DNA from: Clostridiales bacterium
GTDB lineage: Bacteria; Bacillota; Clostridia; Oscillospirales; Oscillospiraceae
NCBI GenBank assembly: GCA_902362775.1
Contig: CABIXV010000002.1
Span: forward strand, 63,679-127,678
Length of the DNA stretch: 64,000 bases
Reading direction: 5' to 3'
Shown here: positions 51,373 to 61,700 of the stretch, piece by piece
Numbering within the stretch: position 1 is the stretch's first letter
Layout: each line of letters begins with the position of its first letter
Notes under the pieces: generated by a model
What the model saw: only the letters and a program-made list of their open reading frames with translations
Database searches by the model: none
Told to the model about the DNA's origin: nothing
Made by a program: the position numbers and the translations under genes

Positions 51373-51736
51373 TTGCGATACCTCCTTCAAATCCATAGGG
51401 GACGGCCCGGAAATCCTTGCAATACAGGCATTTTCTGCTCATTGGACATCTCAGGCAGTGTACGGTCTTTCCCGCACAGCCACCGATTCATCCCCGCGCC
51501 AAATCCCGCAATCCCTTGTCCCGCCCCGCGTTGCGGGGCGGTGTGGCCTGGCCGGGGATGCTTGCGATCCCCGGCCTTTATCCTGCACGATTTTCGTCCC
51601 CTCGGTTCACCCGCTCATTTTGGCTTCCGGGCGATCCTGGTGCCCGCGGCACACAGCCCCCACACCGCGCTTTGTGGTACGGGAGTGTCTGTTCCTGCCC
51701 ATGCCGCAATCGCCGCACACAGCGGCTCACAGGCGG
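51373..51736 (-). other. GC-rich non-coding region of the integrative element
   Basis: No gene is clearly supported in these 364 bases. Hairpins include CCCCGC-GCGGGG near 51530 and GGCCGGGGAT/ATCCCCGGCC near 51553-51577, the second with a weak T-run. A 34-codon frame on the minus strand (51491-51387, MNRWLCGKDRTLPEM start) ends within the ribosome site of RHH protein 2 and might be a leader peptide, but it lacks a ribosome site. An origin or transfer site could lie here. Confidence 0.4.
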
Positions 51737-52129
51737 TCACATGCCGGCCCGGGCCACTGTCGTCCGCTGACACGCCGCAATGAGCTCCAGCTGATCCAGT
51801 TGCCGGTCGTAGTGTTCATCTATCACCTCCTGAATCGGACGGAGCGTGTACAGCAGGTTCCCATTGCGTTTCTGACCAGCCCTGGTGGTGATTTCAGTTG
51901 GCTCGGTGGAGATGAGCCCGCGCTCCTCAAGGCACAGTGTGTACTTGCGTACCGTGTTCTCGCTCATGCCAACCGCCTGCCCGATGGTCTTGTAACTGGG
52001 CCAGCACTGATGCGTCTTGCGGTTCTCGCAGCGTTTGAGGTAACTGTACACCGCCAGCTCGCCGCTGCTCAGACCCAGCAGGAAGATCTCGTTGGGAAGA
52101 GAGAAATAGTTTCCGATCCTATACTTCAT
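51737..52129 (-). CDS. Helix-turn-helix protein, replication-initiator-like N-terminus
   Basis: This 130-residue protein has a winged-helix of the type found in plasmid/ICE replication or regulatory proteins (LSSGELAVYSYLKRCENRKTHQCWPSYKTIGQAVGMSENTVRKYTLCLEERGLI). The remainder is short and polar, so it is a small DNA-binding protein rather than a full initiator. GGGAGG precedes the ATG, and the start overlaps the excisionase-like gene by 4 bases (ATGA). Small HTH plus excisionase pairs are common in clostridial integrative elements. Confidence 0.8.
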   Translation of the reverse strand: MKYRIGNYFSLPNEIFLLGLSSGELAVYSYLKRCENRKTHQCWPSYKTIGQAVGMSENTVRKYTLCLEERGLISTEPTEITTRAGQKRNGNLLYTLRPIQEVIDEHYDRQLDQLELIAACQRTTVARAGM

Positions 52130-52335
52130 GTGCCGCCTCCCGTATGCTCCTCCACCCAGCGGATGAATTGTTCCTTGGGCACTACCATCCTGCTGCCGAT
52201 CTTCAGCACCGGGAAGCCCGGCTCGTGCATCAGCTCGTAGCCGCTGGACGGTGATACGCCCAGCACGTTTGCCACCGTTGCCGCGTTCAGGAACAGCGGC
52301 AGGTCCTCATAGCTTTTGCAGCCTGATTCTTTCAT
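52126..52335 (-). CDS. Excisionase-like MerR-type HTH protein
   Basis: The 69-residue protein is a single HTH_17-type domain (LFLNAATVANVLGVSPSSGYELMHEPGFPVLKIGSRMVVPKEQFIRWVEEH) of the family that includes Xis proteins. These bend DNA at attachment sites and direct recombinases towards excision. AAGGAGG lies 9 bases before the ATG at 52335. It is the first gene of the minus-strand element genes, and two recombinases lie further along. Confidence 0.85.
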   Translation of the reverse strand: MKESGCKSYEDLPLFLNAATVANVLGVSPSSGYELMHEPGFPVLKIGSRMVVPKEQFIRWVEEHTGGGT

Positions 52336-52649
52336 GGCCAACACCTCCTTGAATCTGAGAAGCAAAAAGCCTCTCACTATATACAGGCAATAAGCAGGCC
52401 ACTTCACAAATGAAAATAGGAAAAAAATAATACGCCCTCATAATATACAGGCAGCAAAACAGAGGAGTGAGCCGTCTCGAAAACATAATTTGGAGTTTTG
52501 CACAGAAGAGAATGCCTTGAGTAAGTGATTTTGCCGATCCACGATTCCTGTTAATCATAAAATGCGCAGCCGGATTTAAGCGGGGTCCAGAGGGATCCGT
52601 GGTGATACGGCATGCGGACCGTTTCGGGGATTTCAAACTATCATCCTCA
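52336..52649 (-). other. Upstream region of the integrative module
   Basis: About 300 bases without a gene. The part next to the excisionase gene is AT-rich, with a repeated TATACAGGCA (TATATACAGGCAATAAG and TATACAGGCAGCAAA near 52379 and 52443). These could be recombinase arm or excisionase sites. No perfect copy of the tRNA-Pro 3' end was seen here, so the right end of the element is not located. Confidence 0.4.
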
Positions 52650-52686
52650 GAAAAAAGGCAGGCAGGAGAGCGAGCTCTCCTGCCTG
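52650..52686 (-). terminator. Terminator of the giant SLH gene
   Basis: A 13-base-pair perfect stem (CAGGCAGGAGAGC arm, 2-base loop drawn) is followed on the minus strand by CTTTTTT. Confidence 0.92.
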
Positions 52687-52693
52687 TCTTTTC

Positions 52694-52720
52694 ATTGTTT
52701 ATGCGGCGCAGTTCCTGCGC
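52694..52720 (-). repeat. Terminator-linked sequence tag, copy 4
   Basis: GCGCAGGAACTGCGCCGCATA lies directly after the giant gene's stop on the minus strand and leads via an A-rich stretch into the terminator. It has the same order as the other three copies. Confidence 0.6.
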
Positions 52721-52723
52721 GGG

Positions 52724-55700
52724 TTACTTTACGATATTCTGGCAGAACCGGGTCAGGATCATCGCAACCTGCGCCCGGGTCGCGCTGCCCTTGGGGGTCA
52801 GCGTGGTGGCGCTGGTGCCGGAGACCAGGCCCTCCGCATTGGCCCAGCGGATGGCATCCACAGCATAGGAGCCGACCTGGGCGGCGTCGGTGTATTTGCT
52901 CAGGTCCGCCTTGGCTGTGGTGTCATAGCCCTTGTACTGGGCATAGCGGTACAGGATAGTGGCCATCTGTTCGCGGGTGATGGTATCATCCGGCCCGAAC
53001 AGCTCGTCGCTGTATCCGGCCACGATGCCGTTCATCCGCGCCCAGTAGACCGCCGTCGCGTACCAGGCGTCGGCATCTACGTCCTTAAAGGGATAGCCCC
53101 AGATCTCGTCCTCGATATTGGGGGAACCCTCCAAGCGGTACAGGATGGTCACAATCATACCGCGGGTGGTGGTCAGGTCGGGCGCGAAGGTATTGGCGCT
53201 GGTGCCGGCCATGAGGCCGCTCTCGTTGACATACCGCACCGCGTCGTAGTACCAGGCGTCCTCCGCCACATCCACGAACGGGTTGGTCCACTGTCCTTCC
53301 GGTACAAAGGTCACATCCACGCTCACATTGCCGTTGGGCATGGTGAAGGTGTACTTGCCGCTGCCTTTGTCGGTGACCTTGATTGCGTTGCCGTTCTTGT
53401 CGGTGACCGTGATCTCGCCTACCTGATAGCCCTTGTCGGGCTTGGCGGTGATGGTCACAGTCTGGCCGCTCTTGGCCTTTTCCGGGCTAACCGTGACTGT
53501 GCCGTGCTCCGTGTCCTCCGGCACGGTGACCGTGTGGCTGACATTGGAGCTGTCGCCGCTGGAGGGCCAGTCGTTCTGGACGGTCAGCGTATAGGTCAGT
53601 TCTTCGCCGCCGGAAGTGACCTCCACTGTCAGCACGTTTTCGCCGCGGCTCAGGTCGAGCGTCATGCCTTCCAGGGACAAGGGCTGCCCATTGACTTTAA
53701 TCGTTGCATTAGGGTCAGCAGCCACAGCTGTAACTGTGGTAGAGGACACCTGGGAGACATCCACAGAGGCCGCATAGTTCCCGTCCTCCTGCTTTTCGAA
53801 GTCGGACAAGGTGGCCAGACCAGTGAACAACAGGCTTTCGAGGGTCGCATCGCCCTCATTCTGTACCAGATCTCCATAGGCGACCTCGGCGCGGACGCCG
53901 GGCTTATCAAAGGTGAAGGACATCATCTTGCGCTCTTCCGGCGCCAGGGTGATCAGGTCAGCCGTCGTAGTGTAGCTTTGCTGGACGTCTACCACATTGC
54001 CATTCTCATCGTACAGCCAGACCACCACGTTGCCGGTCTTACTGTCCACGATGGAGTTGTTGTTCAGGGTCACATCCACTGTGGTGCTGTTTCCGTTCTT
54101 CGCCAGTCCCTGGCTGATGGTCACGTGCTCGCCGTCGGCCTGCTTGAGCAGACTCTCCAGATGGATGGGGACAATGTTGTTGGTGTCGATGCACTCCAGC
54201 ATCTCGCCGGTCTCGCCGTTGTCTGTCACCTCCACCCACGCCTTGGCGTAGAGGGTGATGCCGCCGTCCCGGACCTCGCCGTTCTCATCCGCGTAGATCT
54301 TCTTACTGTTTTCGTCTGTCTGCTGGATGTACCCGGCCAGGTTAAAACGGTACTGCACGGTGTAGTAGCCCTCGTCGATCTTGGCGAGTTCGTCACCCTT
54401 GATGGTCTTCAGTGCCTCCTCACCGTTGGCATAAGTGACGATCTCCTGGAAATACTCAGCGGGGATGGGCTGGGTACATTCGGGGTCGCTGTAAATGTTG
54501 AATTTTACGCTGCGGTCAGAGCCAGCCAGAGCCGCGTCGCTATTGTTATACAGAGTGAACTGGAGGACGCGCTGGCCGTCCTGGGCTTGCAGCAGGGTCT
54601 CGCTTCCGGCAATGCCCAGGTCGGGGATGTTGAGGGTCAGGGTACCCTTTGCCTTGGAGCTGCTGCCGCTCTGGAAGGTGCCGGTAATGGTGTATGTGGG
54701 ATCGTCGATCTGTCCGTTGGTATCGGTGACTGTGTGTAACACGGTCAGAGCGCGGGTCTCGCCGGGGGCGACAGCCACAAAGCCGTCCGTACCGGCGGTG
54801 AAGGTTTTGCTTTCATTGCCGATTTCCACGGTGACACTGTTCATGGGCTGGGTGCCCAGGTTGGTGACGCTGATCTGAACGGGGATGGATATTCCCTTGT
54901 TGATGTTCTTGTAGTCGGGGATCACGGAGTCCACCCGCAGGGTATCGGTGTAGGCGCCGGAGCCCAGGTAGATGCTGGTTTTTTCCGTGGGCAGATACAC
55001 TTCGTAAGGCTCTGTCCCCTCGATTATAATTTTTTCCGGCTCGCTATAATCGTAGTAAGTGCCCTGGAGGACGGAGATCAGCTTGCCGTCTTTCACATAG
55101 GCGTCGAAGTTGTCGATGACCGTCGACTCTTCCATCTGGGCGATGCGCTGGGCGGCGGTGACGGAGATATTTCCGCCATCTGTCCGGAAGCGCAGGCCGC
55201 TGAGATAGTCGTAGTTGGCCGGCACACTGCTCTCCGCCGTCGTCTCCTTCGTTATCTCCTCCTCGCTCACGGCGCTCTCTTTCCAGAGGATGGAGAGGTC
55301 GTTCAGGGTATCGGCATTGCGGGAGAAGCGGAAGTCCGCGTTGACCCGGACGCCGGTGTTGGCGATCAGGCTGGAGAGGGAGTCCACAAAGCCGGTGACC
55401 CGGTTGCCATCGGCGTCCACGGCGGCCAGCTTGATGTCGTTTTCCTGCTCCATGCCGGTTCCACTGGTGCTGCTCCAGCCGATGACAAAGGACTCGGTCC
55501 CATCGCCTTTGTTCAGCTTCACGGCGGCGATCTGGGGATTTTCGTCCATGGCGTCGTCGTCGGTCATCTGGACATATCTCTTGACCTGATACTCCGCCGT
55601 TGTTCCGTCGGCCAGCAGTTCAGCTTCTTCCGAAGCGGGCTTATCGATGATGGCATAGGCCACCTCCTGCTTGAAGTCGCCGGAACGGGTGTTGTGCTCG

Positions 55701-58700
55701 TCGGTCTGGAGGGTGAACACCACCGCCGCCTCGCCGGAGTCCAGCATAGCGGCCTCGATGCCCTTGACCGCGCCGGAGGTGCCGTTGTAGACGGGCTGGG
55801 GCTCGGTCCAGGTTTTGCCCTGGTCCTCGGACACGGCGTACATGATATAGTCCTTGGCGTCAAAGGTGGTGATCTCTTTGGCCTCAGAAGACGCCACCTG
55901 CCGCCAGGCCACCAGGATGCGCTCGCCGTTGGTGGCCACCACGGGGGACAGGTCGGCCAGGCCGTCGGAGGTCACGCTGCCGTCTTCCTGCTTGATGCCG
56001 GTGAGATAGGACACATTCCAACTATCTCCGCTGCGGACGGCCACCACGATCTCGGAGCTGTTCATCATGCCCGCCTGCACGTCGGCGGTGATGGAGCTGC
56101 CCGCCTCGGTGGTGGCGGGGCGCTCGGTGACACGGCTCCACACGGCAACAGCACGGTCCTCGGAACCGGCGGCCTGCAGGCCGCTGTCGCCGTAGCCCTC
56201 GTCGCTCAGGGCCGGGGTGCCCTTCGCCGGGTAGCCCTCGCCGCTCCGGGCTGCCGCCTTGACACGGACCTTGGTGGCGTCGCTGGCGTTGCTCATGTCG
56301 TCCAGATAGAACAGCCATGCGCCGTCGTCGGAGAGGACAGGGGCCGCCTGGGGATAGGAGTTGCCGATGACCTCGGTGCTGATGGCGCTGTCTTTTTCAC
56401 CGCCGGTGAAGAGATCGCCGATGGCGTTGAACAGGTTGAAGCCGCCCTCCGGGCCGGAGCTGTCGTAAGTGCGCTCATACTGGCTGAGGTAGTCGCGGTC
56501 GATCAGCTTGGGCTCCAGTTCCGCGGCGTAGACGCCCATGTCGCCCGTTGTCATGAGACGCCTGACCTGGGCATTGTCCGGCGTGATGATGGCCGCGCCA
56601 GAATCGCCCTTGCTGACCTTTTCCCAGTAAGCATCGATATCTTCCCAGTTGCTGCTCTGCCAGTTATAGCTGGCGATGGGCTGGGACCAGAGGATCTGCT
56701 CATAGGAGATAAAGAGCACCTCCACCTGGAACTTGACTCCAATTTCACCCTCCACGCCCACATTATAGCCGAATTTCGCATCCTGACCAATGGCGTTGAG
56801 CCACTTGAGCTGCGCGTCCAGACCGATCCGTCCGAACAATCCCAGCTTGAGGGCGATCACCGCATAGTCGAAGCCGATTCCGCCGAACGCCTGGAAGTAC
56901 GCATAGATGCTCAACTGGGTCAGATAGTCGTTGTCCATGACCTGGCGGTTGACCGCGGCGTCGAAATGCATGACGGCCGACGCGCCCAGTTCCAGCTGCA
57001 CCAGCATGGGGACGGGGCCCACCTGGTAGTTCCAGGTCCACTCCATGCCGTAGCCGCCGCCGGCCTCAAAGTTGCCGTTGACGACCACCATCTTCCACTC
57101 CTGGTCGGTGAAGTCGTAATAGACCTCCGTCTCAAAGCCGCCGTTCAGGGCGTAGAAGATCTTGCCGTCACGGAATTTGCTCCTTCCGCTGCCTTGCGAG
57201 ATATGGCTGCCCAGGATCTTGGCCGCCGAACCGAGCCGGCCGCCCACGGTTTTGCCATATTCGGCGCCCTGGCTGTACAGGCCCTTGATCTCCTCGAGGC
57301 CGGGGAAATAGTCCACGTCGTACCCGCGGCTGGTATCCGCCGCGACGCCGCTGACGTTGTCGCCCTCGATGTTGTTCAGGCCGATATATACCAGCCCGCG
57401 GAACACGGTGGGGTCTCCGGTGGGGGCCAGCTGCATTTTCAGGAAAGGCAGGTCGATGCCGCTCTTGGTGGCCAGAGAGATACCAATGCCTACAAAATCG
57501 TTGATAAAAGCGTCAAAACCGTCGTCGTTACTTGCGCTAGTGGAAATATCGACCAGGTTGTCCAGAAGCTGCTCCAGGCTGTCCGAATCGGTGGCCTTTT
57601 CCAGATTGAGCGCATTCATGAAGGACCAGGGCATGGTCTCTTCCTTCATGACGGCATTGTTGTGGTCCGCATACTGCAGTTTGATGCCGCGGCCCTGGAG
57701 GTCCTTCAGGCCCAGGTGGTCCAGCTGGGCCTTGTTCATGGGAACGGTGACCTTGGAGACCGGGATGGAGGTGAAGGGATAGCGGTCGTTATCATAGACC
57801 TGCCCGGTCAGCCCATTGCCCCGGTCATCAATGTAGTAGGGACGGCGGACATTGTCGGGATCGTCCACCTTGCCGCTGTCGCCCCACCAGAAGACACAGG
57901 TGGAGAGCAGCTGATCCGGGTAGTCGGCGTTGGGGCCGATCTTCCCCTTTTTGCCCCGCACATCGGCGGACAGGCCGCTCTCCTGGCCGGTGAAGTAGAG
58001 GAGGGAGCGGGCGATGAAGGGGGACTCATCCAGGATCTCGATGGTGTCCTTGTCCTTTTCCTCCTGATCGGGATTGCTCGGGTCGGTATAGGGCACCGTC
58101 TTGTTGGGGGCCTGCTGCAGGTTGATGACCCGCTCGCCCAGCTTGATGGCGTCCTCCTCGTTGGTGGTGCCCATGGCGGAGAACAGGATGGGGTAGTATT
58201 GCAGGGGGAGGCCGTTTTTCTTCTCCTGTCCATCGGGCGTGTCGGCGCCCTCCCGGATGACGGGGGTGCGGATCTCCACCACGAACTCGATGTCATCCGC
58301 GGCGGTGATGGGATCGGCCCCTTCCTTGGTGTTGAACTGGGTCACGTCGAAGTAGAAGGTGGCCTTGCCGTGGACGAACTCCACTTTCTGATCCTTTGTG
58401 CCGGGGATCGTGGCCTCCTCCCCGGATTTCAGCGCGTACATTGCGTCCGGGCAGTAGACGCCGTTGCGGTAGACGCCCACCCGGACGGTGGTATCGCCAT
58501 AGTAGTCCGAGCCATCCGGCGCTTTCAGATAGAGGGGCAGGGTGGCAGCCTTGCGCAGCTCCAGGGAGTTGAGGGGATACAGCTCCAGACTCACCGCGTC
58601 CTTCTCCTGGCTGACCAGGCGGCTCTTATAAACAGTGCCCAGGTACAGCTCGCCGCCTACTTCGCCCTGAACGTACACGTCCGAGGCGATACCGCTGGCC

Positions 58701-61700
58701 TCATAGATGGCGAAGCGGCCCTGGCTGTCGCTGGTGGCCGTCCGGATCTGCCCGTCTCCGTTGGTGTAGGTCATGGTGAGGCCCGCTGCGGCGGGGTAGA
58801 ACTGGAACAGGTAGAGCTTATCCTTCAATGTCTCCACCGTGACCTCCACGCTGGAGCTGAGGGCGTCCCCCGCCAGGTCGTGGATGGCCTGCACCACGGT
58901 CTTGCCGCTGTTCTTGCCGGAGAGCAGGAATTCGGTGGCCGGGGCGTAGGAGGAATAGGGCAGGCCCTCAATGTTCTCGTAGTAGGCCCCCTGGGGGTAG
59001 TTGACGGCGGCGGTCTCACTGTTGTCCACCGCCCAGCGGATGCGGTCGCTGGCCTCGCCCCAGGCGTGGTCGCCGTAGTTGATGGAGATGGCGGTCTGGA
59101 GGTCGATGTCCCGGTTCAGGGCCAGGATCTCCTCCTGGGACAGCGAGGCGATCCAATCTTCATTGGACATGGTGACGGCGTTGCCGCCCTCGCTGACTAT
59201 TACCCGTCCATCCTCCACCGGCTGGACCAGGATGTCCAGGGCGTTCTTGTCGTAGATGTAGAGGGTAAAGCTGTCCCGGCTCCAGTCCTGTCCGGCGGTG
59301 GTGTTCTTGGCCTGGAGTGTCACGTCATAGATGGTGCGGAAGCCGTCGGTGATGTTCGCATCGAAGAGGTCGATGGTGAACTGTCCGCCTGTGTTATCGC
59401 CATACTGCGTATATTCGGTGGTCTCCAGCACCTTCTCGCCGGTGGAGTTGTCGGTGACCACCAGCTTGAATTCCGCGCCGCCTCCGCCCGCTTCCGAGGG
59501 GTCAAAGTCCGTGAGGGCGTAAGGGATGGTCAGGCTGCCCTCGTTGACCTTAAAAAGGGCATCGGGCCGGGTGAGGGACACGGACACGGGCCGGGCGGTC
59601 ACGGTCACGCGGGTCTGGGCGGTAAAGAGACCGTCCGGGTTTTTCCCCTGATCCACGCTGGGTACGTTCTCACCCGCCTGGGCGGTGATGGTGACGGTGT
59701 AGCCATTCCCGGTGTCAGTCAGTCCGGGGATGATAAAGGACTGGTTGGGGGTGAGCGCGCCGCTCTCGTCCCTGGTCCACATGGGGAGGGTAGTGCTGTT
59801 GTCCCCCATGGTGATGGTTCCGTCCGGGGTGGCGGGATCGTAGGTGACGTCATAGGTCTTGACCGGCGTGCCGCTGGTATCCGTTCCGGAATAGACGCTG
59901 ATGGTAAAGGTGGTCTTTTTGCTCTCCGCATCCGTGCCGTACTCGCTGTTCTTCTGGGCCAGGTTGGAGGCCCAGCGCAGGGTCAGCGGGTCGCCGGAGC
60001 GGAGGGTGATCTCCTGCTCCGGGATGCGGAGGTAGGGATTCGCGCCCTCCTGGATGGTGAGCTTGATATGTTCGGACTGGTACTCCTCTCCCTTGTATTC
60101 CTCCAGGCCGCCGTTGACGGCCTCCAGCCAGAATTCCACCGTTCCCTTGGCCAGGGGATGGATCACGCCGGTGGCCGGGTCGATGGTGGCAATTTCAGGC
60201 TTTTCGGATACCCACCGGATCTGGCTCCAGGTATAGCCGCTGCCGGTCACTTCACCGTGCAGGGTCAGCTTGTCGTCCTCCGGCGGGTCGTTGACGTAGA
60301 TGGTGTCCAGCCAGCCCCCCGGCGTGCTGACCGTCAGGTCGTCTCCGGTAAGGGGGATGGGCTTGTTCACCGAGAAGGCCGCGTACCGGCCAAAGAGCAG
60401 GCCGTCCTCTTTCGGCGTGACGCCTACCACCGCGCCGTTCTCCCGCACCTCGTCCGTCAGGTAGAACTCCACGGTAAAGGTCTTGGCCTTCTCCTCCATG
60501 CCCAGCCCCAGAAGCTCTTCCACGTCGATCTCCACGGTGGCGGTCATTTTTGCCGGTGCGTCTCCATTGTCATAGACCAGCGGAAGGAGGTGCTGGCCGT
60601 TGTCCATGGTGGCGGCCAGCTTGGAGTTGGCAAAGGAGCCGTTGTCCAGGGTATAGGTGCCGATGATCAGGTCCCGCAGGTCCTTCTCCTCGGGCAGAGC
60701 CAGGGTGATCTCCACCACGGCGGTGGTCTTTTCCTCGCCGGTGGACTCATCCTTGGAGTATTTCAGGTCCACCACTTTGGCGGAGGGCGTGGGGGTGTTC
60801 ACTGCGGAGAGCAGCTCGGGCACATCCAGCGTGATCTCCTGATTGCCGAGGGAATGGGGCTCCATCTTTTTGCCGCAGAGGTCCACGCCGCCGGAGATCT
60901 CCGTCAGCACCAGCTTCTGACTGCCGCTCTTGGGCACTTCGTAGAGGAAGGTCTGGCGGTAGCCGAAGGAGCCGTCGCCCGTATCCACGGGGCGCAGGGT
61001 CTGGTTGTCGGCGGTCGTAATGACCAAGTCCTTGCTGTACACCGGCTCGGAGAACTCCACCGTGATGGGCACCACCTGGCCATAACGGTAGTTGCTGCCC
61101 GGAACAACGATCTCTTCCACGCTGGGCGCTAACGTATCCAGCATAAATGGAATATGCAGTTTGAGACTACCATCATTCCAATAATGTTCTATCCTAAGAT
61201 TAAAATGGTCAAGCCGATTTGTGTTCGCCATATGTGCCCAATATGGCCGACCGGGGTTTGGCGCCTCGGCCCCGTTAATGAACATATTGTCCAGCATATC
61301 ATCGCCAGTCAAAGTAGCCGGAAAGCCAATTCGATCGGCAATTCCGTCCTCTGTTAATGGGCTGAAGTCATCGCGATACATATAGTCAAAGGTCAAAACA
61401 TGACGCTCGAAATGCATATTAGCAAGCATACCAGGCTCCCATGCCGACACCTCGATCTCAAGATTGCTTCCAGCATATATAGAATATTCTGCCCCACGTT
61501 TAGTATCCTGGTCCAGTTCAATTTCAGACGTCTGTCCCGTAAATTTAATATATCTGGGCCTGTCAAAATATTGATCCCATTTTCCCGCAACCAACATACT
61601 GTCGGAGAGCAGCCGATAGTCCTCAGTGGGTTCATAAAATGGTTTATATGTCACAAAATAGTCCAAATTCTTGATTTCTGTGATTCTTTCCTCGACTTCG

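Noticed and set aside
51458..52240. Open frame of 260 codons on the plus strand across the hairpin region
   Set aside because: It is opposite the HTH and excisionase-like genes, both of which have good ribosome sites and recognisable domains.
52560..52620. Right attachment site of the integrative element (TCCAGAGGG near 52586)
   Set aside because: Only a 9-base match to the tRNA-Pro terminator region in inverted orientation; too short to support.
55694..61132. Open frame of 1812 codons on the plus strand
   Set aside because: It runs antisense through the giant SLH gene, has a composition typical of a reversed GC-rich gene (Gly/His/Val/Leu-rich), no ribosome site and no domain; the minus-strand frame has signal peptide and SLH repeats.
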